The notes under the pieces are model-generated. The model saw nothing but the letters and a program-made list of their open reading frames with translations. It was not told the DNA's origin and did not search any database. Positions 34,443-46,900 of a stretch of 64,000 bases of DNA are shown one piece after another. Within the stretch, counting starts at the first letter, position 1; each line of letters starts with the position of its first letter. The DNA comes from Ilyonectria destructans. Taxonomy: Eukaryota > Ascomycota > Sordariomycetes > Hypocreales > Nectriaceae. The DNA is taken from contig JAHEWK010000001.1 of the NCBI GenBank assembly GCA_020740775.1, positions 744,001-808,000 of the forward strand, written 5' to 3'. Made by a program: the position numbers and the translations under genes.

Positions 34443-36719
34443 CTCGAACGGGGAGAGCAAGAGCCGAGATTGAGAGATTGAAATGTGATTGAGAAGGGTC
34501 AATCCTGAATTGATCTGATGGCTTTGAGTGTGCTGGTGATGAGAAAACACTCCATTTGGCCAGACTTCAGGCCGGTTATATACTAGAGAGCATCAGCCCA
34601 AGTGAAAAGCATCAGGTCAATGTGCAGAAAGAGGCGGCGCTCAGCCCGTCCCTGGCGCTGACGCCTCGGCGACCTTGGGCCAGCCTAGAACCTAATGGCT
34701 GCGACAAATATGAAAATAGCAGCAGCCTCGCAGCTTTGGTCGCCGTCTAGAGACACGCTGGGCCAAGCACAGCCCAGGAGGCGGCTCAGCCATGAGCTAC
34801 TCGGTACCGCAGCGAAAAATGCGCAGCGAAAATACAGCAGCGGAGAGTAAGCTCCATGCGGGGGAGGATAAACCGAGATAGGGCGGCCAATAGCACTCCG
34901 GCGGCGTCATCCCGTTGCATCTAGACTGACGAGAACACCGTACTGGAGCGGAGACTCGCACGGCAGATGGCTTAGACTAGTCCCTTTGAGGTCTTGGAGG
35001 CGCACATTTTACCTCAGCTGAGATGCCACAAAGCACTCTAGCAAATAAGGTCTGCTCATTGAGCCATCACGAGCTTCACCGTAGTTTGGCTAGCTCTTCT
35101 GCTTTTGTGGTGGCTGGGGACTGCGCATTCGATTGGTACCGCAGAGACACGCTTGCCCAAGACCTGAATCTGCCCAACGAGACCCGGAGCTTGACCAGCG
35201 GGGCGGAAACACACATAGCCATAAGCTTTCAGCCACGGGCGACGCTAAGTGCCATTCTAAATGAAGCTTTGGTCGTGGCGGCATCTTCCGCCGGTGATGT
35301 GAATTGCCTACAGTAAAATACTGGTGGTGGCGGTGTCACTCACTAAGGATCGCTCCCACCCGTCCACGTCTCTTTAATCGAAGGGATCCACCTCTAAGAT
35401 CAGCCCAAGCGAATATAGTATATTTTGGAATCGCATTGGATGCCTATCCTGTCTCCAAGTAAGGTGAAATCTCTGTCTCGCACTCTGGAAGTTGCAAACA
35501 AGGATCCCAGGATTTCAACAAGGCGTTCTACGGCTGACCACCCACTCCTGCAGACCTAAAGTCCTACCTTTTCGATCTGGAGCTTCGTATTTGAATTCGT
35601 AATTGCTTCGTTGCAGCAACTGATTCGACGTCGCCTGGATAAACATAGAAAGATGTGCAGATGCATGCGAGTACAAGGCGGCGATTGCCAATTGATGGTT
35701 CGTAGAGGAGGGTATCCGTCAGGCTGCGGCCTCACATTTGTCCTCGACAACGATAAAATGTAGAAGTGGCGTCTCGTATGTATGAGTTCTTTTGATCATA
35801 TCTCGACACTCAGGCTCAGCTCTGCCTTGGTTAGGTTGAACGCGCGGTCAATTGCGAGGACCCATGAATGTGCAGAAAGCTGACAGGAGATTAAGCTGTA
35901 TGTTTGGTTTCGTCAACATAGTGATGCACGTCAGCGGTGACATCCGAATTTCAAACTACGTGGCTTTCCCCGCTGACATCGATTGTTTGCCAGGCATCTC
36001 TACCGTCATCATTGTGCTCAGCTTTGGTCGCAGCATTTTTGGAAGTAGGCGGCGAAATGGCATGACTGGAGCTTTGTTCATGTGTGCCTTTCCGGGAAAA
36101 AAAAAGACATCATCTTGGATGATTTACACCTACGACGCCTGTATCTCTCATGGAAACCTCCTCGTCCTCGAACCCATTACTTCTATACTCATTCAATGTC
36201 CACAATAAACTGTGATTCGTGACAGAACCCATGACTGCATGAGGTAGACTGCGAGAAAACGGTCTAGCGCAGTATCTTAGCGTAGGATCTTGGCACGGTG
36301 TCTAAGGGAAATTCCGCAGATCAGCCCAGCGTTTGAGCGCCTGGCTGAGCGCCTGGCAGAGCTCCTTCAGCCTGAATATCCCTCTTTTTCAGCGCTGGTA
36401 CTAAAATACTTGGCGGCAGCCGTCTCGCCCGTCTGTCTACCAGCTGAGATCGCTATATTGGCGCTGACTTCGGGTGGTCAGAGAAGTGCTTCACGGCCCT
36501 GACGACGAAGCTCATATGAACTTATCTAGACCTTGATGGCAATTAGATGCGCGTCCTCTGTCAATCTTGAGGCTGACATAGTTCCCAGCGTGTTGTATCT
36601 GTTTCCCCAGTTTCGTTCTTTTTCGACTCACTCACTTAGTCGCTCTTTTCCGTTCGAAACACTGCTGGTCTTTGTGTTTCCATTCGTTCATTTCTCGTGT
36701 ATCGTGGCTTCTTATAAGT
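34443..36719. other. Gene-poor 2.3-kb region
   Basis: It begins with the But2-like gene promoter. Several open frames of 60-120 codons have no domain or splice continuation, and I do not accept any as a gene. It adjoins the decayed genes to the right, so this may be degenerated repeat or gene sequence. Confidence 0.45.
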
Positions 36720-37920
36720 TCATTCGAGGGCTCGTCCTGGTAGGTCTTGCCCGAAACCTGGTCGACAACACGCGAGCCAGTGGCACCAACCCCATCAATG
36801 ACTTCAAGGTGAAATTCCTGGATAAACAAGTCGCCGACAATAGTCGTAGCCACCCTAATTTTGGCTTCACAGGCCATCTCCAAGGTAAGTGGCACGCCCT
36901 CTACGGCGACACGCTGTGGTGGGCCGCCGGAGTTAGCGACCCTACCTAGGACATCGATGGCTTTCATGGCATGGTCCGCGATTCTGTCTCAGCTCTAATG
37001 GACGACCCTCTTGTTGTTCACGACCTAAACTTGAACAGTGATGACATAGTGGCGCACTGTAACTAGTTCGTCCCCTTCAACGAGACTTGGAGCGACACAA
37101 ATATCTTCGAGTTCGGTGGCACTAGTATCGTCGAAACGGACTACTCCAGTGGAACCGGCGCTGTTTACTATCTTGTGGTAAGCCGAAGCTATTACACACA
37201 CGGAAAGAGTCCTCACACTTCTGCGTATTAGAACGACGCCGAGAACTACAAGGGGCCTGGTGTTGGAATGGCCGAACTTGTCGACGGCGTTCCTAGCGTC
37301 ACTCATCGCTTTGGAGATAGCGGCTGGTGGTGGAGCGGAGATTCAACGCCCAAGTACGACGTCGCAGCCCATCGAGACCCCAAGAGCGAATACATCTACA
37401 TCCTTGGAAATCGTAATAGCGAGTCCGGATTCTCGGCGAATTCATACGTTTACCAAGCGAGTGTGTCAGCCGATGATGCGTTCAATCCGAGTAAGTACGA
37501 GTATTGGTCGGCCGGGAGCAAGGCTGGAAGTCAGATGCTCTCTCAACATTTACCTCCGAGATGGCCGTCATGTGGAGAGTTGGCCAGGAGCAAATCACAT
37601 ACAACAAGCACTTTAAGACTACATCTACGTCCACCTAGGTAAGCCCTACTAGGCCCTCTTCAAAGCATAGACGTCCAAACTAACATGCATTGTTCCTTAG
37701 GCGGCCCTACCGTTTACCTTCGCACTGCTCAGAGCCCGAGGGCCTATGGACTGCAGATAAGGAAATTTAAACAGCGACGCCTATCGACAAAGGCCTCGTG
37801 TACGCGGGTCTGGCTTATCCCCATTTGGACAAATCAGGCGAGACTTTCACCATCGGATTTACAAACAACAATCGTATCCAGATCATCAAGGGGTCTTTTT
37901 CATAAAATGGTCGTTTGAGG
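36720..37920 (+). pseudogene. Decayed gene, secreted beta-propeller-like protein (DUF4185/DUF5005-like)
   Basis: Recognisable blocks appear in order but in changing frames. HPNFGFTGHLQGKWHALYGD begins the homologous part, then DIDGFHGMVRDS, FVPFNETWSDT, an intron-like gap (about 37177-37231), RFGDSGWWWSGDS, EMAVMWRVGQEQ, DYIYVHLG, a second intron-like gap (37639-37699), VYLRTAQSP, then KGLVYAGLAYPHLDKSGE. In-frame TAG codons sit at 36947-36949 and 37064-37066. Frame shifts occur near 37540, 37620 and 37740. Both stops fit CAG to TAG changes, the CpA-to-TpA direction of repeat-induced point mutation. The pattern WYATYGDT-like start followed by a GWWWSGDS block is what I associate with fungal DUF4185/DUF5005 propeller proteins; this assignment is from memory and moderate. 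Single-base lesions at several sites make a sequencing artefact unlikely. Confidence 0.6.
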
Positions 37921-37987
37921 AACTGGGAACTTGTGAAAGATCGACATACAACTTGACTGTACTTGGATAATTTCAAGCTAGATCATC

Positions 37988-38024
37988 ATTTTGGTCTCGC
38001 ATTTTGGTCTCGCATTTTGGTCTC
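37988..38024. repeat. Three tandem copies of a 13-bp unit
   Basis: ATTTTGGTCTCGC occurs at 37988-38000 and 38001-38013, and its first 12 bases at 38014-38025. It lies between the two decayed genes. Confidence 0.8.
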
Positions 38025-38047
38025 GAATGTAGAACGAACACCCCAGT

Positions 38048-38421
38048 CAATTATTCGGCATCAGCTCCAAGGCCAGTGCTGCCACCAACCCATTTAACCG
38101 CTGGTGTGCGGACCGCGTTGACAAGGAAGAGTGTGTAACCTCTGTCTTCCAGACCAAGAGTGCTGTTGTCGGCGGAGCTGCAGTTTTCGTCGTAACCGAC
38201 TACAAAGTTGGCGACAAGCGCATGGTCTTCTGCACGCAAGATTCGATCTACTTGAAACGGTGCACCAGGGTTATCGCCAAGCCTGGAGTGATGGCAATGA
38301 AGCCAAAGGCCTTCTTGCCACGGCCACATACCCGTGGATTAGCAACTGCTTTGACGAGTGTAGACGGGCTGATGGAGTGCCGGATTATGACATTTTGTGT
38401 TGGAATACCTTTCCAACCTAG
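38048..38421 (+). pseudogene. Fragment of a broken cysteine-containing gene
   Basis: An open stretch from 38048 reads QLFGISSKAS, then NRWCADRVDKEECVTSVFQ, then VFVVTDYKVGDKRM. Near 38240-38270 the coding character moves to another frame: LETVHQGYRQAWSDGNEAKG, ISNCFDECRR, then a stop at 38421. No start or upstream exon is visible. It looks like the 3' part of a gene with one frameshift, or two exons whose splice sites I could not find. I do not recognise the family. It may be the tail of the decayed gene to its left or a separate one. Confidence 0.35.
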
Positions 38422-40444
38422 ATATTATTGAAACGGCAACTATTGAAAGGCCCGTGATACTGTTACAATGACGATTCTGTGTAGTTCAAGGTGATTTTTC
38501 ATATGACTCTGGGCGGCGTACAGTTACAGTTTTGAGCCCACAGTCCCGGCGACTAATGTGCAACCAGTTAGGATTAGGACACAATCAGCTACTAGACACA
38601 ATTATTGCATGATCTTATGGACTCACATGCTGAAAGTCTCCTCGTATTTCTTTCTTATATCATCCTATAACTGCAACGACACCAAATTGCTCCACAATTA
38701 TGACATCCCACTTCCACAATATCGACCATCAAGGTCTGACTCTACGCACGTGGTACACCCCATTCGCAATTCTGACGAAGCCCATTGATCTGACAGCAGC
38801 TGAGGATTGATATTTTATGCTGAAGCCTACTTTCCGAGCTACTAGCGCATATATTGCTGTGTGACTTGCTGATGAAAAGAAACAATCTTGGGTTTTGTAC
38901 TACTTTATGCAATGGGAATAGTCCTTCCAGATGGTGGCCCATTATCATTGATCTTACTTTGGCATACCGCTAGGTGAAAATGGGGCGAGTGGTGCATGTG
39001 TCTACACCGCTAATGCTAAAAGTGTATTTCTTGCCTCAATCTCTGTAATATTCGAATCAAGCCAGTCTTTGCCCTCCAACAACACTTACTCTCTACCCTT
39101 ACTATTATGTCATCTATCCATCTGCATGGCTGTGATATCTGTTACCGCCACCTCTGTTTTCAATTAACAAGCAACTCCTCCCGCTTGAGCTGCGCGTGAT
39201 GAAACCGCTCGACATGATCATCTGAGCGCTATCGGCCATGCCGCCATTCGTCACCGTGAGTCGCTACAGCAGTGAGCCAACCTCCATTTCTCTTCATCCT
39301 AGTTCATTTAATGTACCAAGCCAGATGAGGAATCTTAGCCCTCCTATCGAGCCGTGGCTAAACCATTCAGAGACTATACACAGCGCCTCGCTTTGTCTCG
39401 CATCCCCCCAAAAAGGACAGCTCTGAGGCAAATAAGCAATTCTGACATATGTTTGATATTAGATCTCAAGCCCCTGTAGTAATGTTGTCTTCTGATTTGC
39501 TGTGACGATTAGGCAACAGAATACTGGCTGCGGGTTTCTGATTAAGGTAAGAAGCTATGCAATATTTTCCCTAATCATGCCACCCTTCACCTCGAGCTAT
39601 CCTGCATGCTTCTAGAGCTCGAACCGTAGCCCCCGTTGTACCCACATTCTTGGTCAACTTTGGAACCAATGCATTCTTGTTTTTAGCGATGTAACCATCA
39701 CATCGTAGCTATGGATGGTCGCTCACCCTGCGGAGATCCTTCGAGGTAACCCTCACTCGCGCCTCATTGGACAGCGTGGGCTGACCTCCGCATCGTCCCC
39801 GGATAATAGCGAGAGCGAGGTAGTGAGACAATTGGTTGGGCCAACTTCGGGCTCTTCCCCAGACAAGGGACAAAAGTTGGTGCCTAAAAACACCCAAATC
39901 TCACCCGGCACATTGATAGCGTAGTGCTCGGCATCCAGGTCGATTGACTTCCCCAGTTTTCCGTCAAGTGCCGTTGATGAGGCCCGGGCCGGACCCTGGC
40001 CGAAGGTATCATCCTAACAAAGCTCATGTAGCTTCGCTGTACTCCCGGGTCCTGGTCCTTTGCTCGACATAGATGCCCCGTGACAGCGGTTGGGTGACAT
40101 TTCTAATCAGCTTATGAGCTGCTCGGGCACACCGGCCACTAGCAACGACACCATGAGACAAAGAGATCGGCGGTTTCTGAGCTGTTTAAGTCAACAAAAG
40201 TTCGGCATATGCGACATGAACAAGGAAGATGCTGCCAATGAGCTGGATTTTGTCTGCGTCTGATACCCTGATGCTTCTGCGTGACGCAATATAACTACCC
40301 CTCATCGGCCGCCTGTCTCACCTCATCAATTGGACCACCATATTTATTCTTCCACTCTTCCCAAAACATCCCATCGAGTCTTAGAATACCCAGCTTGGTT
40401 TCATTAATTGGCGACAGAGACCGTCTCTGGACACAGTCAACAGC
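38422..40444. other. 2-kb intergenic region
   Basis: Holds the sugar-porter promoter at its right end. Open frames such as those at 39238-39426 or 39715-39924 have no supporting features. No RNA gene pattern was seen. Confidence 0.5.
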
Positions 40445-42840
40445 ATGGCAGATGAAAAGAATGGCACCAATGGCATCGACGGGCCGTAAGTTTTCCCTTC
40501 TTAATCTATCTTCTTAGACCACTCCGCACCTTTCCACTGTTACACTCGCTCACCCGTTTCATAGTGTGGCGCACGATGACAAACACGTCTTGGAGGAGGA
40601 GGAGAAGCGGAAGATCGCCAATCTGACCGAAAACCTACCGGGCGAGATTCGCAATCCTCTCAAGGGAATTCCGCGCGACCAACTCCTCGAAGATGTCACA
40701 ACCTTCCACCGGGATCATGGCCTCCCAGAAGACATCCTGCCCTTTATCAAGAAGGGTGCTTTGGTGGCACAAAACCCAATCAACTTTGAGGACATTGATG
40801 ATCTTGACGAGGAAGACAAGCGTGTATTGAGAGAGGAGGTCACCCATCGATGGAAACAGCCTTGGGCGTTGTACTATACCATCATCCTCTGCTCAGTCGC
40901 CGCAGCTATTCAAGGATGGGATCAGGTTGGATAAAGTGCCATCGTCGTCTTCCCCGGAGATCTTGCTGACGTCGACAATAGACCGGCTCCAACGGAGCGA
41001 ATCTGAGCTTCCCCGACGCCCTGGGCATCCCCGATGCCGCCGGTTCGTCTTGTGGACCCGTCGCAAACGAGGGCGAATGTTCCAAGAATAGTTGGATTAT
41101 CGGATTCGTAAATGCGATGCCCTACATTACTATCTGTCTTTTGTGAGTATGATCCGGATATCACGGGGGCATATAATGTCCGTTGCTGACAGACCTAGTG
41201 CGGGATGGATTTCTGATCCGTTGAACGACTTACTGGGCCGTCGAGGCGTCATCTTTGTTGCTGCCATCTTCTCTCTGATCGCGCCATTTGGCATGGCCGG
41301 CTCACAGACTTGGGGACAGCTCGCAGCCTGTCGGTAGGTGCTCGATCCTGGCACAATGGAACTTTGCGTTCTAACAATTTTTTAAGAATGCTACTTGGTA
41401 TTGGAATGGGTCTCAAAGAAGTCACGGTCCCTGTGTTTTCAGCAGAAAATTCTCCTGCCATCATCCGCGGTGGCTTAGTCATGTCGTGGCAAGTGTGGAC
41501 GGCATTTGGTGAGAACTATGACGCGATGAAACTAATTGCTATGCTAACTATACAATCTCAGGAATCTTCCTGGGCACATGCTCCAATCTCGCTGTCGGAA
41601 AGACGGGCGATATCGCATGGCGGTTGCAGTTGGGATCGGCCTTCATTCCCGCTGTGCCTCTCGTTATCGGCACGTACTTTTGCCCAGAGAGTCCCCGATG
41701 GTACATGAAGAAGAATAGACACACAAACGCATGGGAGTCGCTATTGAAACTTAGAAACACCCCCCTTCAGGCTGGCCGAGACTTATACTACATCCACTGC
41801 CTGCTAGAACAGGAGCGGGTTTTGGTTACCGAGGCTGGACTGAAGGTTACAAGCAACTTGGTTACGCGCTTCATCGAGCTTTTCACCATTCCCAGAAATC
41901 GACGAGCGACATGGGCATCTGGAATTGTCATGATTGCCCAGCAGATGTGTGGTATGACATCACTAGTTCAATGCATCCCAACTTGAGGTCACAATTTTGC
42001 TAACCTTGTGGCTAGGTATCAACATCATTGCTTTCTACAGCGCTACTATCTTCAAACAGAGTGGTATCAGCGACTACACAGCTTTGTGGGCCAGTTTCGG
42101 CTTCGGCTTGATCAACTTCCTCTTCGCTTGGCCCGCAGTGTGGACGATTGACACCTTTGGTCGACGAACGCTTCTGCTTTTCACATTTCCAAACATGTTT
42201 TGGACCCTCCTAGGTCGGTTTTCCTCGAAACCTTTACAGACAAGTATCGCTGATAATTTGAAATAGTTGCTGGTCTTTGTTATCAGATCGACAAGGGTAA
42301 CGATGACAGCAGCGCTCGGATTGCTGCGGTCGCTACCTTTGTCTATTTGTTTGCAGCGTTCTACTCTCCAGGTAAGTCTCATTGGTACGCGGGGTTTATA
42401 CAACCCGAACGCTAACAATTCGGCGAATAGGGGAGGGACCAGTTCCATTCATGTACTCTGCTGAGGTCTTCCCACTATCTCATCGTGAAATCGGCATGTC
42501 CTGGGCTGTTGCGACCAACAATTTCTGGGCTTCGGTCCTTTCACTCACCTTCCCGCGAATGCTGATTGCCATGACGGCTACAGGTGCCTTTGGGTTCTAT
42601 GCGGGACTGAACCTAGTCGCTTTAGCGCTCATCTTCTTGTTTGTACCCGAGACTAAACAGAAGACACTCGAAGAACTGGACTATGTGTTCGCGGTGCCCG
42701 ACCGCGTCCATGCATCATACCAGCTCAAGACTGTTTTACCCTGGTGGACTAAGAGATGGATCTTACAGCAGAAGACTGAAAAGTGCCCCGAGCTGTACTA
42801 TGATGAGAATCGGAGCCCTGTGAGGGATGATCAGGCTTAA
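40445..42840 (+). CDS. MFS sugar/polyol transporter (sugar porter family)
   Basis: About 640 residues in nine exons: 40445-40485, 40565-40925, 40982-41142, 41199-41333, 41387-41508, 41562-41951, 42016-42213, 42267-42371 and 42431-42840. All junctions restore frame. The long acidic N-terminus (about 130 residues, with KGALVAQNP) leads to [20 protein letters not shown] in helix 1. [11 protein letters not shown] is the sugar-porter motif after helix 2. [11 protein letters not shown] follows helix 6 and [17 protein letters not shown] is the helix 10 region. [16 protein letters not shown] near the end is the family PETK motif. These fix it as a proton-coupled sugar or polyol porter of the plasma membrane. 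The long N-terminal tail places it in the group related to myo-inositol and polyol carriers; the exact sugar is not readable. No sugar-metabolism gene lies beside it. Confidence 0.92.
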
Positions 42841-43985
42841 GATTGTTTTCGCAAAATCCCTCATCCTCCGCGATAAGGGTAAAGAATGTCGGATTTGGAA
42901 CGATGTACTCTGTGATCGACTTGGCTAAATTGACTTTTGGTGCGATTTTTCACGATATCTTTCACTGATGATAGCTTAGATAGTTAATATAGTCCGGCTT
43001 GAAATACCTGTCATTGCTTTATCCTTGAACGGTACGATATGAAATGACACGACGGGAGCCATTCCCAGGGCGGGTTTGCAATGTGGGCTAGAATCTGGGG
43101 CTGTGCAGCAGCACCCTGATCGGCAAGGCGATTAGCGCATCGGTTCCACCTAAAATGAAACAGATTTCTTCGCCTGTTCCTCTCCTGAGAGATTTTCCTC
43201 TTTTCGTTTCTTTTTTTAGTGAAGCACCAGCAGGAAAAGAGTGGGCTTGGGTGGGCGATCAGCTTCCTCATCCGGGGCAGCCGGCCGGCCAGCGGTTACA
43301 AGCATCTACCCATGTAATTCATCGAGACCCAAGGGTGGAGTTGACATGGGCCGTCCCAGAACTCTAAGATCGAGGAACGAACTAGGATAGCTGTGAAGCC
43401 ATGATGTTGTCCCACCTGATACCTGTAAAGGACGCAGAAATGCGGCCTGGCGGCCATAGATACCGGCCTACCAAGCGGGCGCTTATTTTGAGACGACTTC
43501 GACACGATTGGCAAGCCAACAAGTAGCTAGTGAGAGCTCAAAGATCCTGGGGCGAAACCGGGACGTGGATTGGCTAAATACGTTCTAACATGTTGGACCA
43601 ACAACTGTTTGACCAGCCCAGATTCGTCCGCCCGCAGGACAGCTGATACAAACATGACGAAGAACGGATCCACTGAGACGCAGCGGGATGTTGGTTGACG
43701 TGCGAAATGGAGCACATCACGCCCAGCCACGCCCGCATGAGATGGAGCTGAAAACCCGGAGTGTTTGAGGGCACAGTTAAAGTGCCGCTCTGTCGCCCTC
43801 TCGTGCCCCAAGTGAGGAGCTATCGTCAATATTCCTAGGGCTTGCATCTCATCTTAAATTGCGTCTGCCTCTCCCTCCTGCATATTTTACACCACGACTC
43901 TTTCAAATTTCCTATTGCTATTCTTATCGTCTTCTCGCCTCGCTCGCTCGCCACTATTTACATCTAACTTGCGCCAAGCTCGAGC
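42841..43985. other. Intergenic before the FxFG GTPase gene
   Basis: The 1.1-kb spacer contains the sugar-porter 3' region and the GTPase promoter. The leader just before 43986 is rich in pyrimidines (TCTTATCGTCTTCTCGCCTCGC). No gene is supported. Confidence 0.55.
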
Positions 43986-46900
43986 ATGTCCACTCCAACC
44001 GATCCCCCCTCGGCCCAGCTGGGAGCTATGTCGCTCAGCAGGCGCACTTTTGCTCAGCCAAGAAACCGAGCAACAGTCAACCAGGCCACTCCACGGATCT
44101 CTAATCCATCCTCTGGCTCTTTTAGTTCCGACTCCAGTTCCTCATCTAACGTCTTCATATTTGGCCAACAATCGCCGCGGCCAGTTGATCATCCAAGGAC
44201 GTCTGGCACGTTCTCATCCCCATCACCAACGCTGAATACTCCCAGCCAACAAAGCAGTAGCCCAGGTCCTGTGTTTCGCTTCGGAGGCTCTGATTCTCAG
44301 CCTTTGAACACTCCTAGTCAACACAGCACTAGCCCAGGCCCTGTATTTCGCTTTGGAGGCTCCGATTCGCGGCCGTTGAGCACTCCCAGTCAACAGGGTG
44401 ACAGCCCAAGTCCTGTCGTGCATTTTGGGCCCTCCAGTCCGAAACTTCTTTCGTCCCCACCGCCAACGTTAAACACACCTGCTCAGCAGAGCACAAGTCC
44501 AGGCCCTGCATTCAACTTTGGGGCCTCCACTTCGCAGCCGTTCTCTTTTCATTCGCTCCACAATGTTACACCTCTGCCATCGCCGACGCCTTCTCGTGGA
44601 ACGTCACCACAGCCGTCTACTACTCTGCTTCAGTCGCCATTCCGGTTTGACTCTAGTCCCCCGATTAGCGACTCTCAGCCTGCATCGAAACTTAACACGC
44701 ACGCCCCGGTATTTGGCTCGTCGTTTTCTTTAAAAGTCCCTTCCACCCCTCCATCGGCTGGAAGGTCACGAGCCTTGTCACTTGCATCATCCCCCTCGTC
44801 GATTCCTGGACAGCCACGAGACACAACACCAAACACACAACAACGTTTCAGAAGTGCATCTGAAGTCTCAACCCCCATCACTCAAACTTCAGCCCCGAAT
44901 CCTCCCTATGATGCCCAGGCCGAATCGGCACCCGCACATGCTTTTTTTACCCCCGTTTTTCAGACAGCGCTGAAGAATGGTTCCACGATTGCTAAAGACG
45001 CCTTTGCTGCCATGGAAAAACTGGGTTCCTGTGGTCTAGTTGAGTCTGATGCGGACCTGAGGAGATTGATGGAAGACGCAAAGGGCTTGAGAAAGTTCCA
45101 AGGTTCCGACACCCGAACAATTGCTGTGTTGGGTGACTCCGGAGAAGGTACAGCTTCTTCCAGTTTTCAATGCGTTGATGGATTGGCACTAATTGTATTG
45201 CAGGCAAGAGTAGCCTGATCAACTCACTGCTTCATGTTCCAGAGATCGCTCAGACCGTAGGTTTCCTCTGCCTTCACCCCGAGCACTTGAAACTACAATG
45301 CTGACATCTTCAACTCACAGGGAGATATTGGTTCTGCATGCACCTCGGTTGTAACCGAGTATCGACAGAAGAAAGCGGAGCATGTCGCTCCTATCACGAT
45401 AGAAGTGGAATATCTCTCTGCTTCTGGAATGAAGGAACTCGTGACTGAACTCCTCTGGAGCTACAGGCAGCTGTATCTCCCTGGTGTTGAGTCTGATGAG
45501 ACTTCAGAACAAGATTACGCACGATATATGCGAGAATCAGACCAAGCCTGGTCTGCTCTTCAATCTGCATTTCGACACCAACGTCAATTCACCAAAGAAT
45601 TCCTTCGAGATACGTCGGAAGGTGCGCTGGAGAAAATCACGAATCAGGTCCTCCAATGGGTCCGCGAGATCGAGTGGCCTAGCGGAGGAAATGATGGCTT
45701 TTGGGTGTCTACGGCCCAAACCGCAGAAGAATGTTGCGAAAAGACAAAGGTTTTCATGCAGGACAAGTACTGGCCGTTTACCAAAATTATTCGGTAAGAG
45801 TAGTCGTCGCCTCCCTAAAACCTGATCGAACTGACATGACCAGTGTCTATCTCAACTCTCAGGTCTTGAAGACTGGCGTTGTCCTTGCTGACTTACCTGG
45901 TATGATATGAACAAGCGACGCATTAAACTAGCTCCTCTGCTTACATTTTTCCAAGGTCTCCAGGATACGAATATGGCGAGAGTCCGAGCAACCCAAGACT
46001 ACCTCATCAAATGTGACAACATTTTTATTGTTGCCAAGATTTCCCGAGCCATTACTGACCAGTCTCTGAAATCATCTTTATTTTGGGTCATATCTCGACA
46101 CGTCCCAATGGAGTGGGAAAAATCGGGTGGCAAAAACTTCAAGCTTGCTGTTGTCTGTACAAAATCAGAGGTATTAACCATATCGACGTCTTGCCATATC
46201 GATTGGCTAACATCTGAATAAGGAAATCAATCAACGAACAGCGAGAACAGAATTTTGCGGACCTAATAGGAGGATTCTACCAGAGACCATGGCGAAGCTT
46301 GATAAAGAGATTGAAACTGCGAAGGCTGTAGGTGACAGAGTGGCAAAGAAGGCTGCAAAGAGAAAGTGAGTTACAAATATTTCCAATACTTAACAGCTAA
46401 ACCCAGACTAACACGATGTCAGACAAGAGCGTATTCTCATGCAGGCGAGAAATGATCATGTCAAAGAGGGTCTACAACGCACCTACGCCGCTGACATGGA
46501 AGGCAGGGCACTCGACGTCTTCTGTGTATCTAATACGATGTACCAGAAGTACTGCCCGAAAGGAAACTCTGAGAGCGTAATGGCTAGTGGGATTCCAGAC
46601 CTTCGCCGCTTTTGTCACAGCATGACCGCAGACGCTCAACTAGGCGAATCAAAGCATTTCTTGCAGTCGAAACTGTCGACGCTCATCAATTCACTTGAAT
46701 TGTGGACCAGCAGCTACCAAAATACACAACTTGAAGAGGAAGTCGATTTGGGTGAATCGATCTATGATACTTTGAACAATGTCATACGCGAGGTATTGTT
46801 GATAGACAGTTGATAAATATGTCACTTGAAGCTCACAAATTTTAGGTTCCTGATTCGGTCAGCGAATTCCGACAGGGTTTCAATACATGCTTCCAGGAAC

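Noticed and set aside
35852..36208. 118-codon plus-strand frame
   Set aside because: Has hydrophobic parts but no signal peptide at its start, no domain and no neighbouring exon; treated as noise.
38051..38329. 92-codon minus-strand frame
   Set aside because: Complementary to a plus-strand stretch with better coding character and recognisable exon-like pieces.
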